DNA of 5,961 nt, taken from positions 1 to 5,961 of the forward strand of contig DPLR01000645.1 in assembly GCA_003541895.1 (NCBI GenBank), in the 5' to 3' direction. Position 1 is the first letter of the stretch. The number at the start of each line of letters is the position of its first letter. The position numbers and the translations under genes are program-made. Source of the stretch: Cytophagales bacterium (GTDB lineage: Bacteria; Bacteroidota; Bacteroidia; Cytophagales; Cyclobacteriaceae). The notes under the pieces were generated by a model, which had not been told where the DNA came from, made no database searches, and saw nothing but the letters and a program-made list of their open reading frames with translations. Below are positions 1 to 4,915 of this stretch, piece by piece.

Positions 1-414
1 TCCATTCACCTGTGTCCAACCTGTAATTCCGGGCCTCACTTGATGACGTTGGCGCTGCTGCGCATTCATTAATGGTAAGTACTCGATCGGCAAAGGGCGC
101 GGACCTATCAACGACATTTCTCCTCGTAGCACATTCCACAGTTGGGGCAGTTCATCCAAAGAAAGAAAACGCAACACATCTCCCCACCAAAACCTGCGCG
201 CTTCATTATCCTCTTTTCCCTCTAGCAAAGTTCTGAATTTAAAAATGGTAAAAGGAACATTGTTTCTACCAATTCTTTGTTGCTTAAAAAAAACAGGAAA
301 CTGAAATTGAAAAACATACATCAACACAATCAAGGCTAACAACCCGCTGAGTACAACTAGCATAATGAGTGTAAAAAATAAATCCATCGCACGTTTTAAA
401 AATAGTAAGTACAT
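1..414 (-). CDS. Sugar transferase, PglC/WcaJ-type monotopic phosphoglycosyl transferase (C-terminus beyond window)
   Basis: This is the first 138 codons of a bacterial sugar transferase (PF02397-type), an inner-membrane enzyme that moves a sugar-1-phosphate from a nucleotide sugar onto undecaprenyl phosphate to start a glycan. Seen in the translation: an N-terminal KRAMDLFF segment and a hydrophobic re-entrant helix (about residues 8-36), FFKQQRIGR (42-50), PFTIFKFRT (54-62), the catalytic Asp-Glu pair in SLDELPQLWNVLRG (D87, E88), SLIGPRPLPIEYLP (101-114) and RHQVRPGITGWTQVNG (123-138). Family members of the short PglC type are about 200 residues, so roughly 60 are missing past base 1. There is no large N-terminal multi-TM domain as in WcaJ/WbaP, so the short class is favoured. 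Its ATG overlaps the stop of the upstream wecA-like gene (TGATG), which suggests translational coupling. The substrate cannot be read from the sequence; diNAcBac-type sugars are one possibility for PglC relatives. Confidence 0.93.
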   Translation of the reverse strand, partial: MYLLFLKRAMDLFFTLIMLVVLSGLLALIVLMYVFQFQFPVFFKQQRIGRNNVPFTIFKFRTLLEGKEDNEARRFWWGDVLRFLSLDELPQLWNVLRGEMSLIGPRPLPIEYLPLMNAQQRQRHQVRPGITGWTQVNG

Positions 415-1388
415 CACAATGAAGTTGTCGCCTTAATTTTAATCATCACACTTCTTCGCACAAAAAAATAAATCAGCACAAAAATAATACTGATGACTAA
501 TGCCCAACTATTTTTAGAATTGATCAAGCAATAGATGATCATGACATTAAGGATACCCTGAGCGATTCCATAACTTACCGATACCACCCGTTGTGAAATT
601 TTTAATTCATTGGATAGATATTGATACAAATGGGTACGATGAGGTGTTAAAATATTTTCTTTTCTTTTGAGCCTTGAGAAAATGGTGACCAGCGAGTCAG
701 TACCATAGACCAATAACAGCAACGGCCAAAGGAAATTTCCGGTAGCATTGATCAGCTGAAGGATAATAAAAATCAGAATCAATGCCATCGTCACACTGCC
801 CACATCACCTGCGAAACAGCGTGCCGTTTTACGAAAATTAAAGAACAGAAATACGAGTACTCCCATCGCACTGTACATTAAAAGCGAATTGCTTGTAAAA
901 TGAAGTTGCTCATTGATGAACCAAAAAGAGCCAATTGTTACTAAGGAATATACTCCTGTTATTCCATTGATGCCGTCCATAAAATTGAAAGCGTTTATGG
1001 TGCCTACGCAAAAAGGCACGGCAAGCACCAAAAAATAGAATGGCCAATGGAGCGGCCATAACTGAAAAAACAATAGACCAAGCGCTATGAACTGAAAAAA
1101 GAAACGCACATACACATTAAGCGAAGTAACATCATCCAGGAAACTGATGATAGCGACCATGACTGTTGCTAACACAAACCACGGCCATAATTCGGTAGCG
1201 AAATACCACAGTAAAATAGCAAACACAAAGATAATTCCGCCTCCGCGAATGATTGGATTGACATGCGAACTTCGCTCATTGGGTTTGTCAATAATATTAT
1301 AGAGATCCGCAATTTTAAAGTAAATCAATTCCAGCACTAGCAAGAATGCGGTAGATAATCCCAACCTGATGAGTAAACTATTTTCCAT
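414..1388 (-). CDS. WecA/WbpL-like undecaprenyl-phosphate sugar-1-phosphate transferase
   Basis: This is a polytopic glycosyltransferase 4 family (MraY/WecA, PF00953) protein of 324 residues with about ten hydrophobic segments. It is expected to transfer a HexNAc-1-phosphate from a UDP-sugar to undecaprenyl phosphate at the cytoplasmic face. Family signatures counted from the chosen start: DKPNERSSHVNPIIRGGG (34-51), the Mg-binding DD pair in FLDDVTS (D85-D86), NAFNFMDGINGI (132-143), FAGDVGS (192-198) and the basic cytoplasmic loop TPHRTHLYQ (248-256). The length is normal for WecA/WbpL. I chose the ATG at 1388, ten codons inside the longest open frame (which begins at 1418), because it leaves only an 11-nt overlap with the upstream gene and places the first TM helix at the N-terminus. 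It is followed directly by a second initiating transferase. Being downstream of a WbpV-like reductase suggests a QuiNAc/FucNAc-type donor, as in the Pseudomonas WbpV-WbpL pair; this is inference. Confidence 0.93.
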   Translation of the reverse strand: MENSLLIRLGLSTAFLLVLELIYFKIADLYNIIDKPNERSSHVNPIIRGGGIIFVFAILLWYFATELWPWFVLATVMVAIISFLDDVTSLNVYVRFFFQFIALGLLFFQLWPLHWPFYFLVLAVPFCVGTINAFNFMDGINGITGVYSLVTIGSFWFINEQLHFTSNSLLMYSAMGVLVFLFFNFRKTARCFAGDVGSVTMALILIFIILQLINATGNFLWPLLLLVYGTDSLVTIFSRLKRKENILTPHRTHLYQYLSNELKISQRVVSVSYGIAQGILNVMIIYCLINSKNSWALVISIIFVLIYFFVRRSVMIKIKATTSL

Positions 1389-2292
1389 CGAATGAATGAA
1401 TCGTTTGAATGAGGCCATCGCGCATCGTTATTGGAAATGGTGCAGCCATGGCAGAAGTAATTTTTTGATTGGAGATCATCATATTTTCAGTCAACTTAGA
1501 AATCATCGCTCTTCTTCCCACAAGTTTCGCACACCACTCAATTACAGAGGTAGGTAAATTCCACACCACTGGTTTTTTATTCAATGTGTGAGCAATGAGT
1601 TGATACAATTCTTTCGTTGATAAAAATCCATCATCGGCCAAATGGTAAATACCCGATTCTATTTTGTTTTCAGAAAGCAATTGTTCAATCACAAAACAAA
1701 AATTACCTATACTCAAAAATGATCGTTGATTGTGAAAGGCACCTAACGGAAATGGCATCCCCGTTTTCACAAATTGATACAACAAATTCAAATTGCCTTT
1801 GTTACCCGGACCATGCATCATCCCCGGGCGAAGTATATAAAATGATTTACTGCTCCACTGCTTTGATAAAATATATTCCTCCGCTTTCAATTTCGATTTT
1901 CCGTAATCCGAACTCGGATGAGGTTGAATAGATTCATTGGCTGGAACAGAAGATGTATCGCACACGGCTTTGATCGAACTAACGTAAATAAATTTTTCAA
2001 TGTTGGATTTCAGTACTTCTTCCACGAGTGCTTTCGTCCCTTCGGTATTCACCCGGTAATAATCTTCTGTGGTAAACTGACCACTTAAATCGTGGGCTAT
2101 TCCTGCGAGATGAATCACCGTATCAATCTTAGTTTCATCCAATGCCATGGCCGAAAAATTAGGAAGATATTCCACTCCTTCTACCTTGCTCCTACTATAC
2201 CCTTTCAGAACGATGTCCGGAACGTTTGCAAAATGGCGTACCAAATTGATCCCCACAAATCCCGATATCCCTGTGATCAATACGTTTTTCAT
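1378..2292 (-). CDS. NAD-dependent epimerase/dehydratase-family (extended SDR) sugar-nucleotide reductase, WbpV-like
   Basis: This 304-residue extended short-chain dehydrogenase has a complete Rossmann fold. It starts MKNVLITGISGFVG with the nucleotide-binding glycines G8, G11 and G14. HLAGIAHD (61-68), VSSIKAV (104-110) and the catalytic YGKSK (Y130, K134) follow, with Ser105/106 as the third catalytic position. The segment LRPGMMHGPGNKGN (154-167) and then PLGAFHNQRS (182-191) closely resemble WbpV/WbpK-type enzymes of O-antigen loci, which reduce or epimerise UDP-4-keto-6-deoxy-HexNAc to UDP-QuiNAc or UDP-FucNAc. A UDP-hexose or UDP-HexNAc 4-epimerase is the alternative. The 4,6-dehydratase that would feed it is not in the window. 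It is soluble, with no signal or membrane segment. Its last 11 bases overlap the start of the wecA-like gene, and a 46-bp gap filled with heptamer repeats separates it from the upstream glycosyltransferase gene. Confidence 0.9.
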   Translation of the reverse strand: MKNVLITGISGFVGINLVRHFANVPDIVLKGYSRSKVEGVEYLPNFSAMALDETKIDTVIHLAGIAHDLSGQFTTEDYYRVNTEGTKALVEEVLKSNIEKFIYVSSIKAVCDTSSVPANESIQPHPSSDYGKSKLKAEEYILSKQWSSKSFYILRPGMMHGPGNKGNLNLLYQFVKTGMPFPLGAFHNQRSFLSIGNFCFVIEQLLSENKIESGIYHLADDGFLSTKELYQLIAHTLNKKPVVWNLPTSVIEWCAKLVGRRAMISKLTENMMISNQKITSAMAAPFPITMRDGLIQTIHSFDGK

Positions 2293-2304
2293 CGAATCAT
2301 TACC

Positions 2305-2339
2305 CTTGAATCTGAAATTTGAAACCTGAAACCGGAAAC
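2305..2339. repeat. Five imperfect tandem heptamers (CTGAAAC type) between two operon genes
   Basis: Five adjacent 7-bp units read CTTGAAT, CTGAAAT, TTGAAAC, CTGAAAC and CGGAAAC on the plus strand (GTTTCAG-like on the transcribed strand). They fill nearly all of the 46-bp gap between the glycosyltransferase stop at 2339 and the SDR start at 2292; the last unit ends on the first base of that stop codon. The array is not coding. The period of exactly 7 and the degenerate copies indicate an old microsatellite-like tract. Any role in transcript spacing or stability is unknown. Confidence 0.7.
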
Positions 2340-3085
2340 TAATTAACCAACTCCATCCACTTTCTAAAATACTTGCTATACACCATCAACCAGTTCGTGT
2401 ACAATCCATTTTCACGACAACCCCGCATAATTTCATCATTCAAAATAATATTACTTCTCCAATTACGAGAGCTGACACCCCCTTTGCGCATCACTACCAT
2501 TTTCATGGGAAGGTATTTGTATTTCAATTGATGAACATACAGAAAACGGATCAGCAATTCATAGTCAGCTGCGATCTTGTAATCTGTCTTAAATACCCCA
2601 AACTGCTCATAATATTTTTTTCGGATAAACACCGCTGGGTGCGGTGGCATAAAACCCCAGGCCAATTTTTTTGGATACCAATGCGCAGCCGAATACGTGC
2701 GCACGACTTTGGATAAATTCTGCGGATCAACAAACACCAGATCGCCAAATACCACATCCACCGAAGGATCGACAAACTCTTTCGCCACTTTCGATACGAT
2801 GGTACTATCCGTATAAAAATCATCCGAGTTCAAAATTCCTATCACTTCACCGGTGGCCAACTTCAACGCTTTGTTCATGGCATCATAAATGCCTTGATCG
2901 GGCTCGCTGATCCATCGATCTATTTTGGATGCATGTGCATGAATGATCTCCACCGTTCCATCGCTTGAGTTTCCGTCTACCACAATATATTCAATGTGTG
3001 GATAATCCTGTGACCGTACCGAGTTGATAGTATCTACTAGTGTCGATGCCGAGTTGAACGCAACAGTGAGTATAGATATTTTCAT
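2339..3085 (-). CDS. GT2-family glycosyltransferase (GT-A fold)
   Basis: This 248-residue cytoplasmic glycosyltransferase of the GT2 (WcaA/SpsA-like, PF00535) family probably adds one sugar to a lipid-linked glycan intermediate. Seen: the N-terminal beta strand and loop KISILTVAFNSASTL (2-16), the nucleotide-binding VVDGNSSDGT (35-44), SEPDQGIYDAMNKAL (60-74), the metal-binding DXD-type NSDD (86-89), PPHPAVFIRK (147-156), a probable catalytic-base region ADYELLIR (173-180) and the acceptor-side GGVSS (202-206). Length and motif order match the short GT2 enzymes common in Bacteroidota polysaccharide loci. It starts only 2 nt after the stop of the transposase-like gene, so both are probably on one transcript. 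Donor and acceptor sugars cannot be assigned from sequence alone. Confidence 0.92.
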   Translation of the reverse strand: MKISILTVAFNSASTLVDTINSVRSQDYPHIEYIVVDGNSSDGTVEIIHAHASKIDRWISEPDQGIYDAMNKALKLATGEVIGILNSDDFYTDSTIVSKVAKEFVDPSVDVVFGDLVFVDPQNLSKVVRTYSAAHWYPKKLAWGFMPPHPAVFIRKKYYEQFGVFKTDYKIAADYELLIRFLYVHQLKYKYLPMKMVVMRKGGVSSRNWRSNIILNDEIMRGCRENGLYTNWLMVYSKYFRKWMELVN

Positions 3086-3087
3086 TT

Positions 3088-3549
3088 TTACTCAAGCGGT
3101 TTAAACAAATAACGTTCGTCAAAATCAATGCTAAAGTCGGTCAGCATGTTTGTATACTCCTCCATGAACGTCTGTTGCTTATGATGACTCTCCTGATTTT
3201 GAATGTACTGTATAACCGTGGGAACATTTGACATGCTGTGAGAAAAAGCACCGTACCCCTCCTGCCATTCAAATCTTCCTCTCAGAAATTTTTGCTCATT
3301 GATCCATTTTGAAGAGCTTCCCTTCACGTCCTGCATTAATTCTGAAAGCGACTGAACGGGACGCATTCCAAAAAAAATATGCACGTGATCAGGCATGCCG
3401 TTGATGGCGAGTAATTTATGATGATGGTGTTGAATAATGCCCGTAATGTATTTATAAAGTTCGTCTTTCCATTCGGGTTGAATCAATCCTTGCTGATATT
3501 TCACCACGAACACTGCATGAATATGAATTTGAGTATAGGTGTTGGGCAT
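3088..3549 (-). CDS. IS200/IS605-type Y1 (HUH) transposase, possible REP-associated RAYT
   Basis: This 153-residue single-domain Y1 transposase (PF01797, TnpA-like) is of the class that cuts and rejoins single-stranded DNA at hairpin ends through a phosphotyrosine link. Seen: the HUH pair in MPDHVHIFFGM (H55, H57), a candidate nucleophile in VIQYIQNQESHHKQ (Y115, with Q119 completing a YxxxQ arrangement), the conserved WQEGYGAFSHS block (95-105) and a family-typical C-terminus DFDERYLFKPLE. Full length and uninterrupted, so it may still be active. No tnpB or accessory gene is nearby. An array of eight palindromic 13-mers begins 74 bp upstream of its start, while downstream the stop is 2 nt from a glycosyltransferase start, leaving no room for a second transposon end. 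That one-sided arrangement fits a REP-associated, perhaps domesticated, tyrosine transposase better than an intact insertion sequence. A plain IS200 remnant is the alternative. Confidence 0.9.
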   Translation of the reverse strand: MPNTYTQIHIHAVFVVKYQQGLIQPEWKDELYKYITGIIQHHHHKLLAINGMPDHVHIFFGMRPVQSLSELMQDVKGSSSKWINEQKFLRGRFEWQEGYGAFSHSMSNVPTVIQYIQNQESHHKQQTFMEEYTNMLTDFSIDFDERYLFKPLE

Positions 3550-3579
3550 AGTGTTGTCTTGTAATCATGATCTTGCCCC

Positions 3580-3613
3580 TAAAACTATTTATTTTTTTAG
3601 TAATCCGTACCAA
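3580..3613 (-). promoter_or_regulatory. Weak candidate Bacteroidota promoter for the glycan operon
   Basis: On the minus strand TAGTTTTA (3587-3580) is one base off the Bacteroidota -7 consensus TAnnTTTG. A TTG (3613-3611) lies 23 nt upstream, slightly longer than the usual spacing to the -33 element. It lies about 30 nt before the transposase ATG and between that gene and the REP array. The match is weak; the placement is the main support. Confidence 0.25.
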
Positions 3614-3686
3614 GGATATTACGTCCCTACGGGACTAGTCATTAAACTTAACTTTTTTGATCAACTTGATTGCGTCCCTACAGGAT
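3614..3686 (-). repeat. Two-palindrome REP unit 1
   Basis: Unit 1 reads on the minus strand. Its outer palindrome (3623-3635) is perfect, while the inner one (3674-3686) is decayed: the second arm is AGGAT instead of GGGAC, giving one mismatch and one wobble. The 38-nt spacer contains TTGATCAA and is nearly the same as that of unit 3. The flank facing the transposase gene reads GTAATATCC on the minus strand, a variant of the GAAATATCC flank of unit 4. Confidence 0.8.
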
Positions 3687-3741
3687 TGGAATAGACCACA
3701 CGTGTCAACATCGACTTCCAAATGAGAGAAATCCGCATTAA

Positions 3742-3811
3742 GTCCCATAGGGACAAAACATAGTAAAAAAATCCCATTACAACTGATCAAATCCCGTAGG
3801 GATGAAATATC
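3742..3811 (+). repeat. Two-palindrome REP unit 2
   Basis: The first palindrome (3742-3754) has its loop changed from GTA to ATA. The second (3791-3803) has A and T at its ends in place of G and C, so the stem remains paired. The 36-nt spacer starts AAAACATAGTAAAAAAATCC and matches unit 4 almost base for base, as does the upstream flank ATCCGCATTAA. The unit ends GAAATATC. Confidence 0.82.
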
Positions 3812-3822
3812 ACACGTGCATC

Positions 3823-3892
3823 TATTTCGTCCCTACGGGACTCGACATTAAACTTAACTTACTTGATCAACTTGATTTTGTCCCTACGGGAC
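3823..3892 (-). repeat. Two-palindrome REP unit 3, head-to-head with unit 2
   Basis: Both palindromes (3829-3841, 3880-3892) are perfect. The 38-nt spacer is a close copy of the unit 1 spacer. Its outer GAAATA flank faces that of unit 2 across a 13-nt loop containing CACGTG. Bases 3791-3809 can therefore pair with 3823-3841 to form a 19-position stem with one end mismatch and one G-U pair in RNA. Confidence 0.82.
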
Positions 3893-3969
3893 TGAAGGGA
3901 AACCACTACCTTAGAAAAAAATAGTATCTGTAAAATTAATTAGTAGCTCCAAATAGGAATCCGCATTAA

Positions 3970-4041
3970 GTCCCGTAGGGACAAAACATAGTAAAAAAAT
4001 CCCATTACAAACTCATCAAGTCCCGTAGGGACGAAATATCC
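3970..4041 (+). repeat. Two-palindrome REP unit 4
   Basis: Both palindromes (3970-3982, 4020-4032) are perfect. The spacer of 37 nt and the ATCCGCATTAA upstream flank match unit 2. The unit ends GAAATATCC, 24 bp before the terminator hairpin of the neighbouring gene. Confidence 0.82.
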
Positions 4042-4065
4042 CATTATTAAAGGGCCAGAAAATAA

Positions 4066-4091
4066 AAAACCTCCGAGCAAACGGAGGTTTT
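4066..4091 (-). terminator. Intrinsic terminator of the DUF4230-like gene
   Basis: A perfect 10-bp stem pairs AAAACCTCCG (4066-4075) with CGGAGGTTTT (4082-4091) around a 6-nt loop. Read on the minus strand the hairpin ends in a T-run (GGAGGTTTTTTATTTT). It lies 34 bp after the gene stop and separates that gene from the REP array. Confidence 0.9.
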
Positions 4092-4124
4092 AAGTTAAGA
4101 ATGACACATATGTGCTCAGCTTCA

Positions 4125-4832
4125 TCAAATGCTGTTGGTTAACAGAATTGAGGGGATAAAACCAAAAGGAATTGCCTCAAATGTCTCAGAATAACTTTCT
4201 TTAGGGTCAACTTTATTCGCAACTGTTGTTAAGGTCGCTGGATTCTCCTTTTTAAAAATCACCTGAATATCTGCCCTGCCTACGGACCTCAACAGAACTT
4301 CAATGTATTGCTTGCCCTCCACCTCTGCCTGTACTAGAATGCGTTGCGTTACAGCCATTTGTTTTACCGAGTCTATTCTGTTTGCGATTAAGGATTGAAC
4401 ATAATTCCCGATTACGGGATAAAGATCTTTGCCTATGTGAACTTGCAGCGAGCGCGTTTCACGAAAAACCATTTTGTCTACTTCATAAAGTGGCTGGTTC
4501 AAGCGCGCGTGGGGCAAAACAATCTGCTTTACTGAATCTCCTTTTTTTATCAATTCAATTTCTTTGAGATTCAGGTAAGCGGTAATTTCAACGGGCACAA
4601 AAACAATGGCACGAATGGGTTTTCGGGGATCGTTATTTCGATGAAGAAAAAATAAATCATTGTAGGTGTGTTTAACCAAGTGCAGTTCACGAATGGACAA
4701 GATCTGCTCCAGCGTGAGGTGTGGCGGCACGACTTCAGTGCGAGAACGCCCTGTGAAGAGTCCACAAAAAAATGCAATCACCAACGTGATTACATTGACA
4801 CCGATGATCAGAGATGTTTTCATACAATTCAT
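4125..4832 (-). CDS. Membrane-anchored DUF4230-like protein
   Basis: This 235-residue protein has one N-terminal hydrophobic helix (about residues 7-27, ending before GRSRTE), so it is probably anchored in the inner membrane with the remainder outside the cytoplasm. The soluble part resembles the DUF4230 family: a LTLEQILSIRELHLVKHTYND segment split across residues 39-59, a beta-rich stretch with IRAIVFVPVEITAYLNL (73-89), IVLPHARL (104-111), YEVDKMVFRE (116-125), and then a helix leading to a final strand VEGKQYIEVLLRS (about 171-183). The family's function is not known. The start at 4832 is followed three codons later by a second ATG (4823) that is about equally plausible. It is a single-gene unit with terminators on both sides. 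The family assignment rests on memory of the pattern and is less certain than the coding call. Confidence 0.78.
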   Translation of the reverse strand: MNCMKTSLIIGVNVITLVIAFFCGLFTGRSRTEVVPPHLTLEQILSIRELHLVKHTYNDLFFLHRNNDPRKPIRAIVFVPVEITAYLNLKEIELIKKGDSVKQIVLPHARLNQPLYEVDKMVFRETRSLQVHIGKDLYPVIGNYVQSLIANRIDSVKQMAVTQRILVQAEVEGKQYIEVLLRSVGRADIQVIFKKENPATLTTVANKVDPKESYSETFEAIPFGFIPSILLTNSI

Positions 4833-4863
4833 GTTTACAATTTTTCTCAGCCGTATTCAAAAA

Positions 4864-4897
4864 AAAAACCTCTGCAGACCCGGCCACAGAGGTTTTT
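4864..4897 (-). terminator. Intrinsic terminator of the duplicated-domain gene
   Basis: An 11-bp perfect stem pairs AAAAACCTCTG (4864-4874) with CAGAGGTTTTT (4887-4897) around a 12-nt GC-rich loop. On the minus strand it is followed by a run of ten T residues, giving a strong terminator 19 bp after the stop of the gene at 4916. The A-run side is almost as good in reverse, so it could act in both directions. Confidence 0.9.
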
Positions 4898-4915
4898 ATT
4901 TTGCACTTGCTAGCA

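Larger units (their letters stand above)
3614..4041. repeat. Array of eight REP-like palindromes in four two-hairpin units (gene-free region)
   Basis: The 516 bp between the transposase start and the terminator at 4066 carries no plausible gene. It holds eight 13-mers with a 5-bp stem and 3-nt loop. Four are in the GTCCCTACGGGAC orientation (3623-3635, 3674-3686, 3829-3841, 3880-3892) and four in the reverse complement GTCCCGTAGGGAC (3742-3754, 3791-3803, 3970-3982, 4020-4032). Orientation order is two and two, alternating. They form four units of about 70-75 nt, each with two co-oriented palindromes 36-38 nt apart, AAAA after the first and GAAAT(ATC) after the second in most units. The first half of the array (3614-3811) is repeated as the second (3823-4041): the first three palindrome-to-palindrome distances imply a 206-bp period, rising to 228-229 bp after a 22-bp length difference between units 3 and 4. 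The arrangement recalls enterobacterial REP/BIME clusters next to RAYT genes. Confidence 0.88.

Noticed and set aside
2551..2823. Minus-strand 90-residue frame inside the GT2 gene
   Set aside because: It is an out-of-frame reading of a gene with complete GT2 motifs, and its Trp/Arg/Cys-rich product resembles no family.
3614..4041. CRISPR array
   Set aside because: The repeats are 13-nt palindromes in both orientations with gaps of 25-77 nt, the gaps are themselves repeated, and no cas gene is present.
3088..4041. Complete IS200-type insertion sequence with both ends
   Set aside because: No hairpin end can fit in the 2-nt gap after the transposase stop, and the hairpins upstream are a multi-copy array, not a single left end.
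4051..4130. tRNA or other structured RNA gene after the REP array
   Set aside because: The only strong fold is the terminator hairpin at 4066-4091. No cloverleaf arms or conserved T-loop sequence are visible anywhere in the window.
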